64,000 nucleotides of DNA from contig NC_088322.1 in NCBI RefSeq assembly GCF_910592395.1, positions 6,383,431 to 6,447,430 on the forward strand. The letters are read 5' to 3'. The DNA is from Lineus longissimus. Lineage: Eukaryota > Nemertea > Pilidiophora > Heteronemertea > Lineidae. Made by a program: the position numbers and the translations under genes. This document shows, one piece after another, positions 1 to 13,900 of this stretch. Position 1 is the stretch's first letter. Each line of letters begins with the position of its first letter. The notes below the pieces were generated by a model. That model saw only the letters and a program-made list of their open reading frames with translations, was not told the DNA's origin and did not search any database.

Positions 1-50
1 GAGGCTGCCAGTTAATGGCCTCTAAAGGCTGCCAGTTAATGGCCTCTTAG
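1..50. repeat. Two copies of a ~25-bp tandem repeat at the window edge
   Basis: aggctgccagttaatggcct occurs twice in tandem; more copies may lie outside the window. Confidence 0.6.
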
Positions 51-1393
51 TTAGCCACTCATGTCTAATGTCGGAAGGTTGTCGTGTCTCCAGATTTAGA
101 GAGTAGGGTGTCCTGGTTTCAACTGCTGTCGATAAAGATAATTATCCTAGTCTATGAGTATAACATGTCGTTTATATCAGTTCTTGCGGGCAAAGCTACA
201 CCTCCTGGAAAAATAGCACAATAACTCAGATCACTGTCTTCAATTCAACAAATCATAAAAAATTGCGGTGGAAATGTCTAATTATAATTCTAAGTGTTGG
301 TGCTGTAGTTCTAAAATCTTAAAACCTCATTTCATACTCCGTACGTGTACCGTAAACTGTGAAATTTTCGCCAACATTAATTCGGCGATTTTTGCAAATG
401 CATTGTCAAACATGAACTTATAAAAGTGTGCATATCATCACTGAATAGTCAGTGTGATGGATGTAGCATTAAACTTTGGCTGCAAACATGATGTTTACTC
501 TTTAGCTTTGTGAAAATTTCACAGTTTTCAGTATCTTTGTGTCACTAGAGGGCTGAACTGACAATTGATATTGCCTTAGAATTATGAGAGGTCTTCTTTC
601 CGGGTGAGGTGAAATGATTGACATCCCGTCATTGTTTGGCCATAGATGTTATTTATGACATATGGTCTGTCATCAGGAAATGCTATAAAAATCCTTGTGA
701 AATCGGGTGGAATCCTCGAGACGCCACAAATGATGTTTCCCTGTTGTATATATTGATGTCTTCTCCAATTACGTCATGAGAGACATCTGCACCAATCACA
801 ATGCAATTAGCCCTCTGGAGAAATGACCAAGGGACTAATCTACTAACTATCATCTCCAAATTCGCCTCCTGAACCAAAAGAACTCCTCCCCTCTCGCAAT
901 TAACCCCTTCCTTCTTACGCACACAGCCACTGAGACTCAGACAGGTAACTGAAAAAACGGTTGTTGTTTTGTGATTAATTTGTGATTGATTATGTATTCG
1001 ATTATGCTAATGAGCCAATGTTGTTTTTGCCACTGCCCAGGGTCTGATCGGCAAACTTCATGGTCTCGCTAGATTTGTTGTCATTTGTCAGCAGCATTAA
1101 AATGTATTGTCAATTTCACATGCTTTCACCAGCAGTGTTGTCACATATGTCTGTCGGAGACGTACAGGATGTGTCAAAATAAACATGTAAGCCTAGTTGA
1201 TAGTTTGCATTCAGGCTGAAGATGGAGTGGTCATGGGTACAATCCCTCGCAGACCTGGCTAAAGCTTGGGGTCTTTGACAGGTTACTTTGCTTAGCATGG
1301 CAACATCCTTTGAATGAGAAAGTTGGGCCAATCTCCATTCATTACTATTATCGCATCGATGCCCTCATTTGCCATGAAGTCCACTACTGCTGA

Positions 1394-1725
1394 TAACCAC
1401 TTAATGCCGCGATAAAATTTTTTTGACCTTACCGCTCTGCCGGAATCGATTTCAGGAAGACGTCATTTTTCGTCTTTGCAGCTGCCATCAATCAAGTGCT
1501 GCCAGCTGTTTTTTTTGTGAAGAACGAAGCCTCCTCTGTTTCAAATTACGCTGGGGATTCCCCACGATTGTTTGAATAGGGGTTTTAGTACAGGATGGAT
1601 GGCTGACGTATATATACGTCGTACGGCAGAGCGGTTCAGATGTAGTTTGCGTATATATACGTCTTACGGCAGAGCCGTTCAGATAGTGTTCACGTATATA
1701 TTCGTCTTACGGCATTAAGTGGTTA
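1394..1725. mobile_element. MITE family B, copy 1 (~330 bp)
   Basis: It has terminal inverted repeats TAACCACTTAATGCCG / CGGCATTAAGTGGTTA. Near the right end there are repeated TATATACGT palindromes and TTACGGCAGAGC motifs. A second copy lies at 14187-14493. It has no coding capacity. Confidence 0.85.
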
Positions 1726-2588
1726 ATGGTTCACCATTCTGTTGACTCTGAATCTCTCTTATCGTTTGCTAGAGCTGTAATGTGGTAGTTGGAGTCTTAG
1801 TGAGTACAGGGCATTTTTTCTCTTCTGGTGAGGAAAATATGACATTACAGAATGACTTTTGGAGTCGCATTGAAAACATCTCAGTGCCGATTGCTATAAT
1901 AAGAACTCGAGAAATAAGAACACCTTGACATCTGCATGAATAAATCTTTGAATATTTTTTTGTTTTGATGCAGACTTATTTGAATAACCATCAAGTTGTA
2001 ATTAACTAATTGACAATGTTGGCCTTAGAGATAGAACCCGCAGCTCTAAAATCTTCTCCTTATCATGCTACAAAGCTTAGGCTTTTTTTCATTAGTTGGT
2101 TCACGGGACCGCCGACAGTAAAATCTCCGATTTCAGAAAAAAATTAATGTGGGAATTCCCCATTATTTTTTTACCACTGGATCATATGCTGCAAAAAAGA
2201 TTGTATATTTTCAAAATCAGATGAAAAAAACCCAGTTGTTTTGATTCCCACCAATCGTTCACATCAGGATGACATTGTTTATTCTCAACATTGCAATAAA
2301 AAACTGTCAATATATCGTTAGAATCGCAGTTTGTTGTTGTTTTCATTGTGGGTAGCGGCACCGCATCTGTTTTATTATGCATACCTATGCGGATGTAACA
2401 TTTAAAAAAAATTTCTTCCTCCGATGTACATATTTTATAACATTACCTAAAAAAAGTTGGTCTACCCTTGTTTTGTTTTTTTTTTATTTCCCCCCTCTGA
2501 CATTGGTCTTTTCAAGAAATGTCCCGTAAACCAACTAATTAAAAAAGAAGGGCCTTATGGGATTGTGACAAATATTTGGTGTTTTCAG

Positions 2589-2639
2589 GACGGTAGCGTT
2601 GTTCCCTTCATCCCGAGTAGAATGTCTGGACACTCAATG
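2589..2639 (+). CDS. Candidate KRIT1 exon with FIP motif (weak)
   Basis: A 51-nt phase 0/0 reading lies between gttttcag and a gtgagg donor. It encodes DGSVVPFIPSRMSGHSM, which recalls vertebrate HFIPALFRPSPLERI at the end of the Nudix-like domain. The match is short and only suggestive. Confidence 0.3.
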
Positions 2640-3071
2640 GTGAGGCGCCATATTCACATTTCATTATAACGCCCCCTTTCTTCTGTTTGCCGAGTTATGA
2701 GAGATTCTGTCTGCTCTCGATCTGACCACCAGTGCCATTATGAAGTAACAAATTTAGATGCGATTTTGGCGAATCCGGTCCTTGTTTTACTGTGTGCCTT
2801 TAGCTCATTGATGTGTGTAACTCTTTTTCTATCTTGTCTGCTTGGACAAATATTCTCCAAGGAGCGTTAGGTGCCCTACAAACAAACTATTTATAGACGA
2901 TAAATGATAGATGCTGTATCATTTCTGCATTGAGATATTGATGGTAGCTAATTCGTACCTTGGAGGTTTTGTCCTCTTCCCATCATGTTATGCCATGGCC
3001 AAAATTTTACAACGTCAGCATCACAATGACGTCATACGCTCTCTCATGCACACATTTTATCGCAGGATGAT

Positions 3072-3294
3072 TTAAAGGGACAATATAGGCAGCAGCTAGG
3101 CAGGCAAGATAGAATTACACAAAGTTGTCAATAGGGGTCTCTCCCATCTCACAGTACGTCGAAATGATTCAAGCTTGTACGAGGTATATATTTAGTGCTG
3201 AATCTGACAAGACCAAGGGGCCTTTATTGTGTATACCAGTCACTTGAAAATGGCCAAGTTAGCCCCTCTGCTCCTGCCTATAGTCCCCCTTTAA
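3072..3294 (-). mobile_element. MITE family A, copy 1 (~222 bp)
   Basis: The ends are TTAAAGGGACAATATAGGCA and TATAGTCCCCCTTTAA. It is one of six copies in this window, in inverse orientation to copies 7928, 17749, 37293 and 43267. TTAA at both ends suggests a TTAA target site. Confidence 0.88.
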
Positions 3295-4594
3295 GTCGAA
3301 GCAGACAGTATTGAAGATGAGGCTGCTGTAATGAAATAAGGTTGAAATGGATTAGTTCGGGCTTCGTCTACACTTAATTGTCACTTTATAGGTGTGTTAA
3401 TGGAGACCACTGGTGGTGAGATTGGTCAGCACAATTGGCTTTTGATGTTTAGCACACTTAACGTCGTCCAACTTATTTTTGATTGTTCACATATCCAAGT
3501 AAAGTAGTAACTCTTTAACTTTGAACAGTTCTGTTTTAAGGTTCCAGGTGCTATTTTCATTTCAATGTGTTGAATTCATTTAAAAATTCCATTTCGAATA
3601 AAATTTCAAAAGTTGCCATGTATTGTACTGGCCTGTGTGTAAAAAAATCTACGAAAAGGTTCATAACTTTTTCCTTTTACAAACTTGGAAAGATGGTAGT
3701 ATACATGTTTCAGTTTTAAAGCTCACATGCGTGCATAAAACTCCCAGCAGATAAGTTAGAAATATTAAATGACCAACTGCACTTAAAGACATGCAAGACA
3801 CCCTTGGTCTCCATCACTTGATTGCACAAACAACAAGTTCATTGATAGATCACAGAGGGGTTCTCGTGAAGAAGAGAGAACTAAAGATTTTTATGGCAGT
3901 TTGAACTCGGGACTCGAGGTCTAACTCTTCCCCTCCCAGCCATGGATTGTTCCATGTACCACTATGTCTGGTGATCGAAGGAATGGAAGTTGGATTTGAT
4001 GTGATTTACCACTCGGCAACCAAGTCCAAAAACCTGAACAGTGCAATTATTGGCCACTGGGGGTTTTATGTATGCATGTCAGCTTTAATATGTAGGGAAC
4101 TCGAAAAGGATATGCATAGATTTTAATAGAAAGATTCTTTGTGTTTTTTCTTTGATTTATGTTGATGTTATTGTTAGTCATGTTAGTAATTTGCTTTGTG
4201 GTGCGGTTTTGGGATTAGATTATGATAAATTACAAAGATAACTTGAAAACCTGTGGTCATCAATAGAACAATAGAACTTTTGGGATGGGTCCTATCACAG
4301 CACATTGTAAATGTAAACACCGTTGGTGCTCAGCCACAAAGATTTTTGCTGTGCCTACAGAGATTTCCGTGGACAAAACTCAAATCAAATTTGGCCCGAA
4401 AAAATGACTCCAAACTCTGTACGACACCGGAAAGCTACACCATCTCCATCTAACGCGAAGCTAAAGAAAAGATTGTGACTCTTGCCTTAATCACTGGGAA
4501 TTGTCTGGTCCTTGTTTGAAGGGGTTATCTCTTCTTGAAAAACTTATTTAGGGATTGAAAAAAATAGGGTATGCCCTTTTTTGTCTATGTTCAG

Positions 4595-4662
4595 TAGGCA
4601 AAGGCTCGATAACCAGAAATAGGAAGACTCTAAACAAACGTAGAATGAATAAGCTAAAATCT
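4595..4662 (+). CDS. Candidate KRIT1 exon (weak)
   Basis: A pyrimidine-rich acceptor (tttttgtctatgttcag) precedes 4595 and a good donor (TCT|gtaaga) follows 4662. The reading joins phase 0 to the exon at 4809 and encodes a basic 22-residue stretch. I see no clear similarity to KRIT1, so it may be chance. Confidence 0.2.
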
Positions 4663-4808
4663 GTAAGATATGCACAGAACAAATATATGATAATTTTGAT
4701 CATTCATTCAATTCAAGTGTCAAGCTGCTCATCTTCTGACGCCAATGTTTTTTTTATGCGCTGGTGAGGGCTTCTTTTAAAGTGAATATCTCCACATTTA
4801 TTCACCAG

Positions 4809-4912
4809 GTGGATGCATTTGCCATCAATCGGTTTTGGAAGGTGGGCCTGCCAGACTACAGCAAGATGAAAGTGCCAGAGACGCACGACACACTCAGTAA
4901 GGCTTCCGTTAG
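4809..4912 (+). CDS. KRIT1: KRIT1 exon: linker before the ankyrin repeats
   Basis: The acceptor is ttcaccag at 4801-4808 and the donor is AG|gtaggt after 4912. It encodes [19 protein letters not shown], aligned to vertebrate INPYF...PDYSK. An earlier donor (gtaagg at 4897) would break the frame to the next exon; the 4912 donor restores it. Its 3' end resembles the unit of the minisatellite that follows. Confidence 0.8.
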
Positions 4913-7900
4913 GTAGGTGTGACACGATTAAATTACTCATGACACACTGAGTAAAGTACTGATTTCATAACGCATGACAAACTGAGGATGGCTTCCATTA
5001 GGTAGGTGTGTGAGGAGACTTGAATAAGCATGACACACTGAGTAAGACTTCCTTTGGGTAGGTGTGTGAGGGAACTTGAATACGCATGACACACTGAGTA
5101 AGACTTCCTTTGGGTAGGTGTGTGAGGAGACTTGAATATGCATGACACACTGAGCAAGACTTCCTTTGAGTAGGTGTGTGAGGAGACTTGAATATGCATG
5201 ACACACTGAGTAAGACTTCCTTTGGATAGGTGTGTGAGGGAACTTGAATACGCATGACACACTGAGTAAGACTTCCTTTGGGTAGGTGTGTGAGGGAACT
5301 TGAATACGCATGACACACTGAGTAAGACTTCCTTTGGGTAGGTGTGTGAGGGAACTTGAATACGCATGACACACCGAGTAAGATTTTGCTACGGTACAGT
5401 CTAAATCACAAATGTCAATTGTGATTTGGACTGTATGTGTGTGGAGATTTCATGACGCATGACACACTGAGTGAGGCTTTGTTCTGGCAGGTGTGAGGAG
5501 ATTTGAATATGCATGGCATGCTCAGTGAGGCTTCTGTTAGGTAGTTGCGAGGCCTACTACTATTAAAGGAATAAGAGTCATCTTGGGCTGACCATGCCGT
5601 ATATTGAAAGAACAGGTGTCATAAGCTTGGTCGCTGGCACCTTCTGGTCATGCAAGTGGAACACGAGCAATAGATGAGAAATATGAAAACGTGTCAATGT
5701 ACATAGAACATTTATTCCATTCTTAGCGAATCCATATAAAACAATTACTTTGTTTTTTCAGTGAAAGTTGGATTGAGGAGTTTCCACTACACAAGTGCGC
5801 ATATGAGGGTGATTGTGAGACGATGAAGGAGTTGATCAACAAAGGTCATTCCGTCATCCAGAAAGACCAGGTGGCCTGGACACCTATACATTATGCTGCT
5901 TGGTAAGGAACCATGATTTTCAGCTCTATGTGTGTGGACATGACGCATGACACACTGAGTGAGGCTTCGTTCTGGCAGGTGTGACGAGATTTGATGTGTG
6001 AAAGTAGATGAGATAGTCCTGCCCGTCTTACCAAAATTGAATGCACCGGTCAGTTTTGAAGTTGAATAACGCAAGGTCATCCTCCCTATTTGTTTGATAA
6101 TTCAAATTAACATTGATGTCCTTGGGCAAGTCACATTACTTGGATTGACGAATGTGATGTAAAGATGGCCAACAAAAGCTGGATGAACATACCATGTGAT
6201 TCTACTGGAACTTGAAAAAACCAAAAAGAATTGTAATTTTCATCATAAGTATAGGGGGGATGCTTGCACTATGTAACAGCAGTTTTTCTTGCCATGGTTT
6301 ATGGGTGACCTCCGCTTGGGATGGTGAGTGGGTGTAACTGGAACCCTAGTCCCCCTTGGTGAATATAATGAGGAACCTGTAGAACTTAAAACCCAGATGG
6401 CAGCACCAGTAATAAAAGGTTCACTTCCAGTGTATTTTCCATTAAAATTAAGTTTTGTTGATTTTCTCCCTAAAACTCGTCAAAATAGAATTAAGGACTA
6501 ATAAAACAATATTTTTGGTGCTATTTCCCCATGTAGAGTAATTAAGGGATGAAATATTCAATAATCATTGACCCGGGAAATGGCTTTCTCATTACAACCA
6601 TGGTCCACTTGCCTGCAGATTCCTCATTGCATCTGTTAGGGGCGGATCCGGTAGCAAGGAAAGAGACTTTAAGTGGGGATTGCATTTGTCAGCAAAATTT
6701 CTGATGTGTTCCAAATTTTCATTCTTTAATTCGAAGATTTTCATGAATTAAGAGGGTCTGCGTCTGATGCACCCCCCCCCTTGGATCCGTGCCTGTCTGC
6801 TGGGCATGAAATAATGGGCTCTCCTTGCATATTTTCCAGATAATGTCCTATTTTGTCCTCTTTTTCTAGGAAAGGACATCTGGATGCTGTCAAACTATTA
6901 CTAACCGAAGGAGAGTGCCCGCCGAACATAACGAATGACTCTGGATCAACTCCGCTACACTTTGCCTCCTTGTGTGGTCATCCATTGGTCATCGAAGCGC
7001 TGCTGAATCACAGGGATATTGATGTGGTAAGTTCAGAAATCACAGGGACAGTGAGTGGTATACATTTCCTTGGCTGGGAGTGCCTTTGGATTTTATCAGA
7101 AATCCAATGCAGTAGGATTCGTTTCCATGGCTTGGAAGGCCTTGTGCCTTTTAGTTAGAATTCCCACACTGGGAGAGAGTTCACATTGCATCATGAGCAA
7201 CACTTCGGCCTTTAAGTGCTTTAATTATACTGCCTTATGTAACTCAGTTTCTTGCTTTGCTTGGAATGAACAAATTTTTACCCAGGGCATCTGCAATGTC
7301 AGGCTCAGTCTCTATAAAGCAATCTACAAATCAATGAGAAAATTGACAAAATTCTAACAAGGCAACATTTTATTTATAATTTTAAAAAAAGTTAAAAAAG
7401 TTAAAGTTTAGGGTTTATAGTCTGATATCAGCTACAATATAGGTTATCATCCGACTTTACTCTTTAACCCCGGTCTGTCCTGAAACCTTTCAGTAATAAT
7501 ATAATAATATAATAATATAAATAAATTGACCACAGATGTGCAGCTCAACCAGCGCAGCGCTATAATCTGAGCATTTCTGACCGCAACCCATTTATACACC
7601 TGGGTCCAGAGAGGCAAGTGAGAAAAAGAGACCTGTCTGCAGTCTCATGTCGACAGTGGAGATCGAACCCGGGACCTCTTGACCGCTAGTCTAGAGTCCC
7701 AGCCACTACACCACAGTGGCTCCTTATGTAATTAAACTCTTCTTTCTACAGAATGCTAAGGATAGGGAGGGAAAGACGCCATTAAACCTGTGCGAACATG
7801 TGCCAAAACCTGACTGGCAGGCTGCAGCCAGGTTACTACAGAAAGCCATCGAGAGACCCGTAAGTGATTTTGGGGTGGCCGACTTTTGATAAATCCTTGA

Positions 7901-10900
7901 AGATAGCGCAGTGAGACATGTACTCTTTTAAAGGGGGACTATAGGCAGGAGCAGAGGGGCTAATTTGGCCATCTTCAGGTGACTTATATACAATGTAAGG
8001 GCCCTGGGTCATGTCAGATTCAACACTAAAGATATTCCTGGTACAAGTGTGAATCATTTTGACTTACTGTGAGTTATGAGGGACCTCTATTGGAAACTTT
8101 GTGTAACTTTATCTTGCCTGCCTAGCTGCTGCCTATATTGTCCCTTTAAGGCCAGTACAAACATTGTGACAAAAACACCATCTGCTGATGATGTAAATGA
8201 TGTCACACAAACTAACAGAGAAAGCAAGTTATATCACAATAATGCAATCGATTTCCTGAGACCCGATTCCTTGTGCTACGGTGCTACGGTCATTAAACCT
8301 CCTTTGTTTTTGGCTCACCGTAGGTTAGTCGGAACAAGACCGCAACTACGCATCTCAAAAATGAGAGATTATTATCGCTGCGACCTGCGATAATAATTGC
8401 CGCAGTGAGTGATTAAAAGTTCTGTCTGTGTGGAAAACCAGTAATCACCAGTAATCATAGATACTGTGATAACCAATTCTTATCCCGAGGCCACTGCGAT
8501 GAACCTCTCGAACAAGAGATATTTTTGTTGCGTGTAATTATTATCGCAGTTTGCTGCAACAAATATAGTTTGTTTTGGGATTGCTTTAAAAGTTCTAATA
8601 GACTATTTCATTGTGTTTACTGCTTTGGATATCAACAATGTTTTTCTTGTGTACCAGGCACCAAAAATACAAGTCCATCTAATGGATGGGTCGTACCGGA
8701 TGTTGAGTCTTGTGTCGGGAGCCAACACATCAGTTCAGGAGTTGAATCAACAAATGGTTCGGGTGAGTACCAGTTGTGCCTCTGGTTTCCTCCTACATTT
8801 GATAAAGTACGGTACAACCTCGATGTTAAGGACGCCCTAAGGACAGGTGTCCTCAATATCTTGTTTCCTCCTACATTTTATAAAGTATGGTACAACCTCT
8901 ATGTTAAGGACAGGTGTCCTCTATATCAAGGTGTCCTTACTGTGACGTTTGGATTAAGGACACCCTAAGAATGGACAGGCGTCCTCAATATCAAGGTGTC
9001 CTTGATCCAAAAGTTGCAATATGAGTTGCAGCAATCATGTGTTGAGTTCATTGAAAAGTGCTGAAGATTTTCATTTGGATGTGGAATTAATTGCCTGGAC
9101 TTTATCAGTACCTGTTTAACATTTTTAGTGCAAATAAGGCATTCTGAGCTATGGGCATGACACTTTATAGCTGAAGGAATGCTCCTTTACCCACAGGCAC
9201 ATGCAAATAAAAGCTCAACATCCCCATATCGACTGACAAACACACCCCCACTGACAACACACATAAAATAATGGAAGGTATTTCAGTGTACATTTATGCG
9301 ATCTTGGTTACCCAATTTGCAACAAGATTACGAAGTCATCGCAAAAGATTTTATCAAAACTCCAACTGTTTTGCGTAGTGAGAATACTATATTTTGTCAT
9401 GGCACACAGCAGTAATCTTTAATTTCTACCTGTTTGCCGAAAATTGGAAAACTTTCAGAAATTTAAAAAACCTTCCCGGAGATCAGCCTTATGTTATAGC
9501 ATGTATATTGATAAATTGCTCAATAACGCATAATTATCATATGCCGTCACATCTCCGGTATTTTTTTTTAATTTCGGAAACTTTTCCAATTTTTGGCGAA
9601 CAGGTAGATATTGGGAACAGCTAGCGTTAAGCTTCTAGCTCCCTTTATAATTGACGCTTAGCCTAGCCATTTCGTTTTGCACTTTTGTGGAGGAGGCCTA
9701 CATGTCTAAATGAGCTAATTTTATTATACGCGCCAGTCACCGATCCAAAGGTTGACCGCGCTCGACGTTGCTTAACTTCCACTCTGGGGCCAACGCGCCA
9801 ACCACTGGGCCATAAAGGAATTCCCTCATGGCCGGCGGGTTAAGCCGTGCCATATACCTGGGGGTACTATACATCATTCCCCCCTTCGGACAGAGATGGA
9901 TCGTCCTCGATCCTACTTAGCGCTTCATGCGTCTCAGTACCGAACTACAAATCCAGAGCTCGCATCGCGTGGGAAGGTCGCCAGATTTATTATACGCGCC
10001 GGTCACCGATCCAAAGGTTGACCGCGCTCGACGTTGCTTAACTTCCACTCTGGGGCCAACGCGCCAACCACTGGGCCATAAAGGAATTCCCTCGTGGCCG
10101 GCGGGTTAAGCCGTGCCATATACCTGGGGGGGTACTATACACTAATGAACTGTACACGGACTGGTCTAACATTGATTCTGAAATCTCACAATGTCTAGTG
10201 TTAATGGGCTTGTTAAAGATTACTACTGTGTGTCATGCTGCTTCTTGACAGCATGCAAGTGAATGCATGCTTCAGTGCATTGTGTAACATCAACATTTGG
10301 TTGTAGAAAGCAGTACAGGACATCATTGTGTCATGGAAGTAAACACTAGATATCACAAGATTGCAATGGCACTTTCATTCCTGAGTCAGTTTTCAATACG
10401 ATGAGAGTGTTCTCAACAAGTGTCAATCTATCGTCAGAGTCACTCCTAAGGAGTCAGTTCAAACAACTCAAGCTTTCCTCCATAACCCAGCGCCAGAGTA
10501 TCGCCGAAAGCCCCTATAGTTGGAAGATGTAAGCCTCTCTCGATGTTGTCATCAAAGTTCAGTCTGTTCATCTTGAACCCATGCATTTCATTCTCACAGC
10601 CAAAATTCTCCTCGTCAGTATCACTTAGTGTCGCGTGCTCTGCTTTGATGACCTGGTAGATGCGTATTTCGTTTGTATAACCGCCCAAATCGCCGGCAAC
10701 AAACACTTCCCTTTCGTTACAAATGCAGATATCGCGGCAGCGAAACCCCTCAATACCATGTACGAACGTTGCAGTTTCCTCGAGTGTGACACCATCCCAG
10801 GTATACATCGCGATTTTTTCGTTAGTTGCAATGTAAAGGGTTCTCGCGTGCCGACAGTATGACATTTGCTGCAACCCTGCGAAGTCCACCTCAAATTCCT

Positions 10901-13900
10901 TGATGATGGTTCCGAATTGGTTGAAGACACGGAGATGGTTATAATCTGCTATACAGATGTTGCCTTCTTCATCAGATGCGACCGCCTTGAGTTGACTGAT
11001 TTCATCCTTAGCGACCTTGATATTTATGCTGTGGAAGCGGCCGGTGTGGCTTTTGAAGACCCGGACAGCAGGGTCGGCCGATCTGAGTATAATCAGTTCT
11101 TCTTCGGATGTGACAGTCATATCCTGCACTGGGAAAATGTATTTGTTGATCATCATTTGACGGACAGCGCAGGATTTCTGGTCATGCAAGCTTATTGTAT
11201 CAGATGAAACCGCCCCTCCTGATCGATACAGTGTGGCTAGGCGCCCATCAGGAAGGTACCGAACGCAATCCAGGAACTTACGAGGTCGATCAACAGGATT
11301 GAAAACGTCTGCAAACTTCTTGAGCGTTGTAAATCGTCGTCGGATAAATCCTAACTCCATCTCATCTCTAGCCGGGACGAGCCTGAACAACTCTTCCTTT
11401 TCCTCAACTAATGGAGCAAGTAAGTCTGTTTGTTCTGCTGCGGTCCTTGCCTCAGAGAGCTCCATCTTGATTTTCTTCAAGCGTGGTACCGTCTGTTCGT
11501 CAAGAACCCGTTTCAGTGAGATCTCATTGCGTCCTTGGTCCAATTTAACCTTTATCCCTTCATTTTCTGCAGTAGCCTGATTTATAACTTCCTCAAATTT
11601 GTTCATATATGAATCACGATATTTGTTCAGACACTGGGAATATTCATCTTGTTTTTGTCGAAGCGATGTTTCCTTTGCCTCTGTCGTCGCAATCTCGTTT
11701 TCAACTGTGTTTTCAACGGTGTATAGTAAGGCATACTCAGATTGTTGAGCTATCTTACTGATTTCCGAATCAATTCTTTCATTAACGCTGTCTCTTATCT
11801 CCATGATACTCCTGAGTGCCCTTTCCTTCTGTTCCTGGGTTTTACCTAGCTTTTCTACTGCGGCAACCACCTCATCTGCTTCTTCCTCAGCGATTTTCGG
11901 ATGAAGAATCACATCGTGTTCTTGGCTGCTGCTGGGGTGATTTGCAATCAAACACGCGTGGCAGATGCCCTTGTCACATTTCCGGCAATACATGGTCAGA
12001 CTCTTCCAATGGGTTGTGCAGAGCCTGACAAGCTGGTGTGCTGCGGTCAGAGGGTCCTGGCTGTGTTTGTCGGTGCAGGCTAAACACAAGTAGACCTTCT
12101 CGCACATTTCGCAGAAGTGGGATGCAGGATTTGGGCAAATGATGCAATGGTTAACATGGTTGTGGCTTTTATCATTCCCTATCTCATGGAATTTCTCAAC
12201 GATTGCCCGCAGCCGAAAGTCATCTTTCAAGTTAGCGACACCTTTTGCTGGAATCTTGCACTTCCTCCGGCAAACGGGACACGGGAAGGATTTCGTACAT
12301 GTACAGCTCGTCGCGACCAACTTTTCCAGACACTCAAAGCAGGCAGAGTGCAAGCATTGACCCATAACCTTTGGTAAATTTAGATAATCCAGACAGATTG
12401 GGCATTCCAGCTCCTTCCCAAGGCTGTGGTAGGATGTCATTCTGTAAAGAAATGTGGGCATATTGAGTGTCACACAAAACGATTTACAAGTTGATACTGT
12501 GACAGAAAGTTACTGACATTCTTTGGCAACGTCCTAAGCATTTATATATAGTGACATGCAGATACCATGGGTGCAGGTTTATCCCAGCCAAGGAGCTTCT
12601 TCACCAAATAAGCCTCTGATGAATAGAATAAGGCTGGCTAAAAACCCATTCACACAGTATGTACTGTGAGTGTTCTGTTGGTGTTGACCAGCCAAACAAA
12701 AAGTGAGGTGCCGGGTTCCATTTCTGGTTGGCACCGGTATACTAGTGTGATGAGAGTGGGCGACTCTTTTCAATAGCATAGGTATCCTCGGGCTCTCCAG
12801 ACTTTATGGTAGGTTACAAATCGCCCAATGTTATTGACTAGAAATCCACTCAGAGTTTTCATGGTCTTGTTAAGTGCTCACTATGACTAGTGATGAAAAG
12901 CACTTTAATCTACTTTCTCTTCAACATATACATGTAATGAAAGCACTACAGTTTCAATCTACTTTCTCTTCAACATATACATGTTATGAAAGTGCTCACT
13001 ACAGTTTCAATCTACTTTCTCTTCAACATATACATGTAATGAAAGCACGACAGTTTCAATCTACTTTCTCTTCAACATATACATGTAATGAAAGCACTAC
13101 AGTTTCAATCTACTTTCTCTTCAACATATACATGTAATGAAAGCACTACAGTTTCAATCTACTTTCTCTTCAACATATACATGTAATGAAAGCACTACAG
13201 TTTCAATCTACTTTCTCTTCAACATATACATGTAATGAAAGCACTACAGTTTCAATCTACTTTCTCTTCAACATATACATGTAATGAAAGCACTACAGTT
13301 TCAATCTACTTTCTCTTCAACATATACATGTAATGAAAGCACGACAGTTTCAATCTACTTTCCCTTCTACATACATGTATTGAAAGGATTAAACATTGAC
13401 TACGTACCTGAGCAATATAGGAGCCCACTGTTAATGCCAGAAAGTCATTTTCCCAACATAATCTCGAACATAACATCGAAGAAATATGTGTAAATTATTG
13501 AGAGAAGTCAGCAAACTTCATTGTCCTCGGCCATTTTGAAGGGCAAGTCTTGTGACCCAATCTGTTGATGATGAATCATTACTGTTGGAATTGGATATGT
13601 TCCTGGTAATCAAGTTCGTTCAGTAAATAAGGAACATATTTCTATGTCGGCTATATAAATAGAAATATGAGTTGGACTGAATGACACAGGTACAATGCAA
13701 TGTGGGATTGTCACAGTTTTTTAGTGCAATAGACCTGATCGGGCTACTTGTTGGAGAAGTTGCCAGGACAATGAACACATCAAATTAGTGTCATGATCAA
13801 GAAAAAAAACCCAACTTTTGGAGGCGAAGGACCAATGTTTGCGATGAAATCTCGGTAATAAGCCCAAATTAACCTGTTAACTGCGTAAGACGCCTTATGT

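Larger units (their letters stand above)
51..4594. other. Non-coding region, KRIT1 introns or 5' flank
   Basis: Apart from one weak exon candidate (2589-2639) and two MITE copies (1394-1725 and 3072-3294) I see no supported gene. Short ORFs on both strands lack splice context or codon structure. The KRIT1 Nudix exons should lie here or further upstream. Confidence 0.5.

Noticed and set aside
4933-5374. Three overlapping minus-strand repeat ORFs of 124-145 aa
   Set aside because: They read the 56-bp minisatellite in all frames and have no splice or start evidence.
10625-12377. Plus- and minus-strand ORFs of 60-115 aa overlapping the TRIM gene
   Set aside because: They are other-frame shadows of the 675-codon TRIM frame.
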